Of a DNA stretch of 64,000 nucleotides, positions 57,833-64,000 are shown in pieces. The first letter of the stretch is position 1, and each line of letters begins with the position of its first letter. The translations under genes were made by a program, and so were the position numbers. Origin of the DNA: Microthyrium microscopicum (lineage: Eukaryota > Ascomycota > Dothideomycetes > Microthyriales > Microthyriaceae); the NCBI GenBank assembly GCA_010405405.1, contig MU004237.1, positions 879,345 through 943,344 on the forward strand. Direction: 5' to 3'. The notes beneath the pieces are model-generated. The model did no database searches and was not told the origin of the DNA. It saw nothing but the letters and a program-made list of their open reading frames with translations.

Positions 57833-58934
57833 CTAGGCTGATGCGGATGAAGCTCGACTGGAAGCAGATGGTGGTTTGTCGTAGCCATAAGCAGCTTTGA
57901 ACTCGCGCTGGTAGCGCAGCTTATCGGCATCTGCGAGATCTTGATGTTGCTGGAGTTTTCGTTAGTAGCTGTCGGTGACTTGGATAGAATCTTGAGTGCT
58001 TACCTTCTTCTCTGCGACCGACATTTCTTTCCACTCCTTGGCGATGAGTTTCAAAGCTTCCGTAGTAGTGGAAGATGCGAACGCTTCGCCGCTTCTGCGT
58101 TCAACCAAATACATCGTCCAGGCGGATAATGGCCGTTTGGGTTGACGATCATCTTTGAGTTTGGAATATAGAATGTTGCGTGTGGTTGGTGCTTTGCGCT
58201 TTGGGTAGGCTTGTACCACGCGTCGCCGTAAGAGCTTACGTGCGGAGTTGGCTTCCTTGATCTGCTCTGGTGTGTATTGAAGGATCCAATTGGCGGAATC
58301 TAGCTCGTTCTCTTTCTTGTTATGCTGTGCTTGCTTATCAAGCTCCTTTTTCTCGTTGTTAGTGAATGAAAAATTGAGAATATTATGAGATTCAACATAC
58401 CTCTCTCTGGTCAGCCGTCAAAGCCTTGAATTTAGCTTGCATGTCTACAATGCTCATTTTAGAGCCCTTTTGTTGTTGGGCAAATATGGCGAGGATAGTT
58501 ATGGGCTTTCGGGGTGGTGGTGTGAGAGTTTTTGCGCGCAGTGTCTTGATTTCGTCCAGAACTTTTGTCCTAGCTATCTTGGCCTTTTGCAGTTCGGATA
58601 GAACCCTCTTCTTTGGAGCAGGCTTCTTCTTTGCGATCACCTTCTTCTTGGGCTTGGGCTTTGCCTTTGCTTTCGCCTTGGTTTTCTTAACGACCGCATT
58701 TTTCGTAGTAGTCACAGTCTTTTTCGCTGCTACGACCCGTTTCTTAGTGGGAGCTGCTCTTCTTCCGGCTTTTGGTTTGGCTGTTGCAATTGTACGAATA
58801 GCAAGCGATCGAGCGAGGTTTCGGGCAATGTATGTGCGTTGGAACTGGGGGAGTGCATTGAATGATCTTGTCAACAAAGTAGCATCGGCGGATCGCGCGG
58901 CGGTGAAGCCCACGCGGGCCAGAAATGCGGGCAT
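57833..58934 (-). CDS. Mitochondrial HMG-box DNA-binding protein with two boxes
   Basis: Three exons (58934-58401, 58351-58004, 57949-57833) give 332 residues. The N-terminus is rich in R, S, A without acidic residues up to about 45, a mitochondrial presequence. A Lys/Ala/Pro-rich basic stretch follows (55-115). Two HMG boxes follow: a divergent one from about 142 to 215, and a canonical one from about 240 (K-R-P-L-S-A-W-T-M-Y) to 310 (W-K-E-M-S). This matches the fungal mtHMG/Abf2 role of packaging mitochondrial DNA. The second intron has a perfect TACTAAC branch site. The exon 1 to 2 join lies inside the first box. Confidence 0.86.
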
Positions 58935-60586
58935 TTTCGAAGGAGTGGAGAGCGGAGAGCAAATGCGATTCGAGTATTCAATGAATTCAATTGATCAGTG
59001 TAATGGGAAGACAGTGGTAGAATTAAAGTGGTGGCTGGTCGCGTGTATGGCATCAGGAGTTGGAGTTGGAACAAGAGCTTGGACCAGTAATATTTTGCGC
59101 CAACCAATAAGCTGCGTGTATTCCAACTTCTCATCCAATTATCTTAGGCACCTGCGACGACAGTTTGAATGACTTGAATTTCATGATTTATCGAGAGGAA
59201 TATCTCAAAATGCATGGAGCATAATAGATCGCACTTGAAAGAGTTCTAGAGCATGTATCATTTTCCTTGCTCAACTTTAACATATGAAGTACTCCGTACC
59301 TACAATAAATTTAGGTACTAGCAGTAGAAGAGAAGGTTAGATGAGGACAAGAACGGTTCGGTTCGGGTTGCTCAAAATGGTATTGATATGAATTGAACCA
59401 TGGGTTGTAAATAACATCAGAAAAAATAGGGAGATGATCTATCGTGGGAAAAGCGAAAGACCTTAGACGATGAAGTTCAAAGCTCGACTCAGATAGCAAC
59501 AACATCCCTTAACCTCTAGATCTCTAGAACGACACTGCATTAGTGCGCGGGCACCTTACCCAAGAAGGCAATGAAAATACGCCTCAGCCCCGAAAACACT
59601 GCCAAAATCACCCCCTCTCATACAAAATCTTGGACGCTAGTGGCTGACAATCTGCTTTGTCACTGGCTGTCGCTGAACGCTAAACCTTCATGCAATGTCG
59701 CAAGAGGTTAAGGGATGAACCTACTCTAGCAAATGATGCCCCTGAGCAATGATGTCGTGGTGCATCCCTAGCGTTTTTATATCTGGGACCTTTGAATATT
59801 CAATGCTATGTACAACTCCCTTTTGATATCAATCAAATTCTTAGGGTTTCAGGGCTCTGTTGTCATTTTTACCTAACTGCGTATTGTTATCCATGTTACC
59901 ACACATATACCTGACTCTTTATATCCTTTCTTTCTACTGATTTACATCGCCATGTTTGATCTGCTACCACTACTCAGCAGGTAGGATGCACGCGGATATT
60001 TCGGACTTTGTTTTCTCTTCAATCCCACTCTGTCAAATCCGATTTATTCCAACACTTTTTATGCCGGCCTTGCCGAATCCCGTCTTTTACCATCAATCAA
60101 TGCAGCACGGTTAGATCCCTTTTCCGCATCCCGAGTGGCGGTCAAATCTCAAGACCCAATCATTTGAAAGAGTTCTTTGACATCACTTGCATCATCTTCA
60201 ATGTTAGGAATCCAATCCACGTTTTTGATCCAACTAACCTGATCGACCAACTAAACCCTCTTTCAAACTCGAGTGATCAACCTGAGGAAGAATGATGTAT
60301 CGCTACTGAATATGTCCAATTGCAATAGAATTGACTTATTCAAGCTCCAGACCTGAATAAAATTGATCAAGCATAACAACAGTTACAACACCAACAAGAT
60401 CAACGACGTAACTAACCCCTGGTCCTCGGCGCCGACCGCACAACCACACGGGAACCACGCGCCTCAAACCCAAAGCTCCCATGAAAACTGTGGATATTTT
60501 CCAGCTCAAATCGTGCAAAATATGTATTCCCAAGCCGATCTAACCGTTAGCCTTGTCCCAAAATGTACCGGCTCATGAATCTTTCC

Positions 60587-60617
60587 GCGCTGTTGGATCC
60601 AACGGCGCTGTTGAATC
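60587..60617. promoter_or_regulatory. Tandem repeat around a perfect 12-bp palindrome upstream of the MFS gene
   Basis: GCGCTGTTGRATC occurs twice (60587-60599 and 60605-60617, one mismatch, 18-bp period). Between and within the copies lies the perfect palindrome GTTGGATCCAAC (60592-60603). It is 180-210 bp before the ATG and 28 bp before the TATA box, a normal place for an activator or repressor of a drug-type transporter. Confidence 0.45.
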
Positions 60618-60644
60618 ATGAAGCTGTCTTCAACAGTGGAATGC

Positions 60645-60651
60645 TATAAAA
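60645..60651 (+). promoter_or_regulatory. TATA box of the MFS transporter gene
   Basis: TATAAAA lies 145 bp upstream of the start codon at 60796. It is clear of the upstream repeats and has the usual spacing for a fungal core promoter with a leader of about 100 nt. Confidence 0.5.
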
Positions 60652-60795
60652 TGCGCTTGCCACAAGCGCTTTTCCCTTTCCATGTGTGACGTCGACCAGT
60701 CTGTGACACCATAAAGTACCCAGGTCCCCATTCTTCTCCCATATCAAAGTGTAGTTCACAGCATTAGCGATCTTTTCTTCTTTACGTTTTCTATC

Positions 60796-62842
60796 ATGGC
60801 GCATTCGCCAAACTCTTCAAGCCCTGATCTGGAGGCTGCTGATCTCACAAAGACGAAAAGTCGACCAAATGGCAAACTATCGCATTGGCGGATGTTGGTT
60901 GATCAAGGGATTTTGAGTAATGAGATGGAAACACATCATTATAAGGGATCGGGGACTGAGGATGATCCATTTGCTGTTACTTGGCTGGATAATGATCCGA
61001 GAAATCCAATGACTTGGCCTTCACATTATAGATGGATGATTGTTTTGGCTATGGCGTTGTCTGTTCTTGGAGTGTCGCTGAATTCGTCCATGTACTCTGG
61101 TGGTAAGTGATACAATTACTGTTCTTGGGACATGTGTGAACTTTCTAACTTTGACAGGTGTCGCTGAATTGGATGCTCAGTATGGCGCCAGTCAGGAAGT
61201 TGGGACTCTGGGTTTATCCCTTTTCGTGTTAGGTTTTGCTATTGGCCGTAAGTCTTCAAGTATGATCAAAGCTGTCCTATACTGATTCCTTGATAGCTCT
61301 TTTCTGGGCACCACTGTCCGAAATGTTCGGTCGACAACTTCTCTTCTTTATCACCTATGGCGTCTTCACTGCGTTTAATGCTGGAGTCTGTGGTTCACAG
61401 AACATCTGGACAGTCATCATTCTACGATTCTTCGCCGGCTCCTTTGGATCCTCCCCTCTTACAAACGCCGGCGGTGTTATAGCAGATTGTTTTCCGGCCC
61501 GCGACCGTGGTCTCGCAACATCGATATTCGCCGCCGCGCCTTTCCTCGGACCTGCATTGGGCCCTATCATCGGCGGTTTCCTGGGCGAGGCAGCTGGCTG
61601 GAGATGGGTCATGGGCTTCATGGCAGCGTTTTCCGGCCTCGCCTTGATAGTCGGTGTCCTAGGTGTCCCAGAAACCTACGCTCCAGTTCTATTGCGGCAA
61701 CGAGCTAAAGCGCTCTCCAAACTTACCGGAAAACACTATGAATCGCAACTCGATATCGATCGCGGCAAGACGACACTCCCCGAAGTACTCAAGACGTCCC
61801 TCACACGCCCTTGGGTTCTGCTTTTCCGCGAGCCAATCGTCATGATCATGAGTATCTACATGGCAATCATTTACGGCACGCTCTACATGCTCTTCTCCGC
61901 ATTCCCAATCGTATACCAAGAAGGACGCGGCTGGAGCCAAGGAATCGGTGGTCTCGCGTTCATTGGCGTTCTGATCGGCATGATTGGAGCAGTAGCCTAC
62001 TCCATCTGGATCGAAAACCCACGCTACCAAAAAGTCGTCGACGCCCACGACGGCGTCGCACCACCCGAAGCCCGTCTCCCACCCGCAATCCTCGGCGGCA
62101 TCCTCCTACCCATCGGCCTCTTCTGGTTCGCATGGACGAATTCGCCAACTCTACCATGGGCCGCTAGCATTGCTGCCGGAATCCCCTTTGGATTAGGCAT
62201 GGTTCTCGTCTTCCTCAGCATAATGGTACATACCCGCCCCTCCATTTTCCCAATATCACGCACTAACATATCCAACAGAACTATCTAATAGATTCCTACA
62301 CAATCTTCGCCGCCTCCGTCCTAGCCGCCAATGCCGTCCTGCGCTCCACCTTCGGCGCTGTCTTCCCCCTCTTCACCACACAAATGTACAACGGGCTCGG
62401 CACCCATTGGGCGTCCTCCGTGCCCGGATTCCTCGCCCTCGCATGTGTGCCCGCGCCCTTTATCTTCTACAAATACGGCGCAGCCATCCGCGCGCGCTGC
62501 AAGTTTGCGGCGGAGGCGGAGGCGTTTATGACGAAGATGCGGGGCGATGCGGCGGATCATGAGGCGGAGATGCGGGCGGAGAAGGAGCCGGAGGCGTTGA
62601 CGGAGGAGGAGGAGAATGAGGAGTTGTGGGCGGAGAAACAGAGGCAGAAGGAGTTGCAGGCGGGTAATGGTGGAGAGGATGGGGCGAGGTTTGAGAGGAT
62701 TCAGACGGGTCGGAGTGGGAGGTCTCTAAGGCAGACGCAGAGTAGGGCGAGTCAGAGACAGTGGGATGATAATCCGTATACGATGGATCGGGTTAATACG
62801 AGGGAGAGCTTTCATACTAGGAAGTCTTCTTCAAGGCGGTAA
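60796..62842 (+). CDS. MFS transporter, DHA1 family (drug/polyamine type)
   Basis: Four exons (60796-61102, 61158-61247, 61297-62225, 62279-62842) give 629 residues. Twelve hydrophobic segments flank a central cytoplasmic loop. Signatures include L-S-E-M-F-G-R-Q after TM2 (the MFS G-R loop), [11 protein letters not shown] in TM4, and the DHA1 G-P-x-x-G-P-I-x-G-G-F block in TM5. N-terminal P-R-N-P-M-T-W-P matches polyamine/drug DHA1 proteins. The C-terminal 120 residues are a charged E/K/R/Q coil ending R-R, longer than usual. It probably exports small organic molecules at the plasma membrane. Introns are 55, 49 and 53 nt. The C-rich to G-rich change falls at about 62500, at the start of the tail. 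Confidence 0.88.
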
Positions 62843-63397
62843 TGGTGGGTTGTAATTCTGGGCGCTGGTGGTGGGGGGTTTGAGATTGTATGATACCCTG
62901 ACGAAGTTGCATTTTGGAGCGTTGGAGCTTGTATTTATATGTACTAGTAATTCAAAATAATGTCTGATATTAACAGATAATAGTGTTCATGTCAATTATC
63001 TTCGAGCATCAATCGAAACCGTGAATAGTATCGGCCCGAAAAGACGTCTCCGATGCAGGCCGTTTCGGCTCAACGTTTATATTCAATGCAAACCTAACAG
63101 TGGCTGGCAATCTGTTGATAAAAAGTCATGAGTTAGAAAATGATGAGCAATAATAAAGAGACAGTTAATGATAAACCATCTGAAAAATAATTGACGATTG
63201 GATTGCTGGGTGAAAAAAGGTCTAAGTAGCTCTACGTAATTGCTGACTACGCACAACCAGAGCTCATGGTTTGTGTGCCTCCACATTTTGGCGCAACACT
63301 TTGAACCTCGACATCACCTCTACGGATCTCGCTCTGGATTTTACGCACCACTCCACAGAGCCTTTCCCGGGCTCCTGGTATCCCTCCTGCCGTCATC
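62843..63397. other. Intergenic region
   Basis: This is the 3' flank of the MFS gene and the promoter of the NatA subunit gene (555 bp). No supported feature. Confidence 0.35.
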
Positions 63398-64000
63398 ATG
63401 CCTCAAACACTCAGCTCGAAAGACCAGGCCAATTTCCGCTCTCTGGTTCGGCTATACGAAGCAAAGCAGTACAAGAAAGGTATGTCGGCAAGCTTCTGGC
63501 CCAATAAACTCGGTTTTAAAAGACTAACCTACTGAAAATAGCTATTAAAACTGCCGACCAAATCCTCAAAAAGAACGCGAACCATGGAGAGACTGAGGCT
63601 ATGAAAGCCTTAACCATCAACTCTCAAGGAAATCAAGAAGAAGGTACATATCCTAGTCGAATATTTGTTCAATGATGAGATCGGACATTCGCGACAGTCA
63701 GAAAGGATACACGGAGAAATTGGTCGTTTCTGAGAATCATCCACTCTCTAGCCAGTAACAATTCTGGTTGAGGGTGGACGGTTTTTCAGCTGCCACTATT
63801 TTGAGCTGTCTTCACCTGCATCACGCATTCTACTGAACCTTAAACTGACAACTTCATCGCATAGCTTTCGCACTCGGAAAAGTCGCTCTCCAACATGACA
63901 TGAAAAGCCACATCACCTGGCACGTATACGGCATTCTATGGCGCAGTGTCAAGAACTACGATGAAGCCATTCGCGCCTACAAAATGGCCTTGAGAATAGA
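63398..64000 (+). CDS. naa15: NatA auxiliary subunit (Naa15/Nat1), 5' part
   Basis: Three exons are visible (63398-63479, 63542-63643, 63865 to the window end); the gene continues past 64000. The 107 residues seen start M-P-Q-T-L-S-S-K and include Y-E-A-K-Q-Y-K-K-A-I-K, H-G-E-T-E-A-M-K-A-L and S-H-I-T-W-H-V-Y-G-I-L-W-R-S: the first TPRs of Naa15, which anchors the NatA acetyltransferase at the ribosome. Junctions are in phase 1 and restore K-K-A and E-E-A. The second intron is long (221 nt). Truncated by the window, so the full length cannot be judged. Confidence 0.88.

Larger units (their letters stand above)
58935..60795. other. 1.9-kb gene-poor region with MFS promoter
   Basis: No supported gene: the longest frame (60008-60295) has no domain. 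The right end carries a repeated palindromic site (60587-60617) and a TATA box (60645-60651) for the MFS gene. Inverted GTACCT/AGGTAC words flank an AT-rich spot near 59297-59318. Confidence 0.45.

Noticed and set aside
39705-62842. Secondary-metabolite cluster
   Set aside because: A P450, an MFS transporter, an SDR and a Zn2Cys6 factor occur in the window, but they are 6-30 kb apart with housekeeping genes between, and there is no polyketide, peptide or terpene synthase.

Overview
This window looks like nuclear DNA of a filamentous ascomycete (Pezizomycotina). The introns are short (about 44-120 nt) with GTRNGT donors, CTRAY branch sites and YAG acceptors. Genes lie on both strands without operons. 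The first 16.8 kb carry the strong CpA/TpG depletion expected of repeat-induced point mutation (RIP), a process restricted to this group. A leotiomycete is my guess; no marker here settles the class. Exon boundaries given below were read by eye from splice signals and frame continuity.

Region 1 (1-16765) is an AT-rich, gene-free block of dead retrotransposons. A complete Ty3/Gypsy chromovirus-type element (element A, + strand, 2982-11741) has two 318-bp LTRs and a 5-bp target duplication. It sits inside an older Gypsy element on the minus strand (element B): gag, RT and RNase H ghosts lie to its right (11742-15150), integrase and chromodomain ghosts to its left (about 1380-2981). Both are riddled with TAA/TAG stops from RIP. 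The block ends abruptly near 16765.

Region 2 (17.9-38 kb) is an accessory, secretion-rich stretch. It holds a secreted acetoacetate-decarboxylase-like protein, an alpha-ketoglutarate-dependent xanthine dioxygenase (xanA) with a UaY-type site upstream, a dual-specificity phosphatase, a GNAT acetyltransferase, a Zn2Cys6 transcription factor ending in a CaaX-like tetrapeptide, a secreted S33 tripeptidyl-peptidase-like hydrolase, a short-chain dehydrogenase, a secreted DUF1996-WSC protein, a small cysteine-containing secreted protein and a GPI-anchored PEBP-like protein.

Region 3 (39.7-50 kb) is mostly housekeeping: Prp46/PLRG1 (splicing), Orc1 (replication origin recognition, with an MluI cell-cycle box upstream), ribosomal protein uL1 (L10a) and a 1110-residue dynamin-superfamily GTPase of the SLIP-GC type.

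Region 4 (50.7-64 kb) holds a divergent pair of related secreted proteins of unknown function, a cytochrome P450, an ankyrin protein, a two-HMG-box mitochondrial DNA-binding protein, an MFS (DHA1) transporter and the start of the NatA auxiliary subunit gene, which runs off the window.

There is no biosynthetic cluster and no CRISPR; I saw no convincing tRNA or rRNA gene. The points most worth following are the nested RIP-killed elements, the unexplained 3-kb segment inside element A, the divergent secreted pair, the heptad-repeat small secreted protein, the CaaX-ended transcription factor and a recurrent switch of strand composition inside genes.
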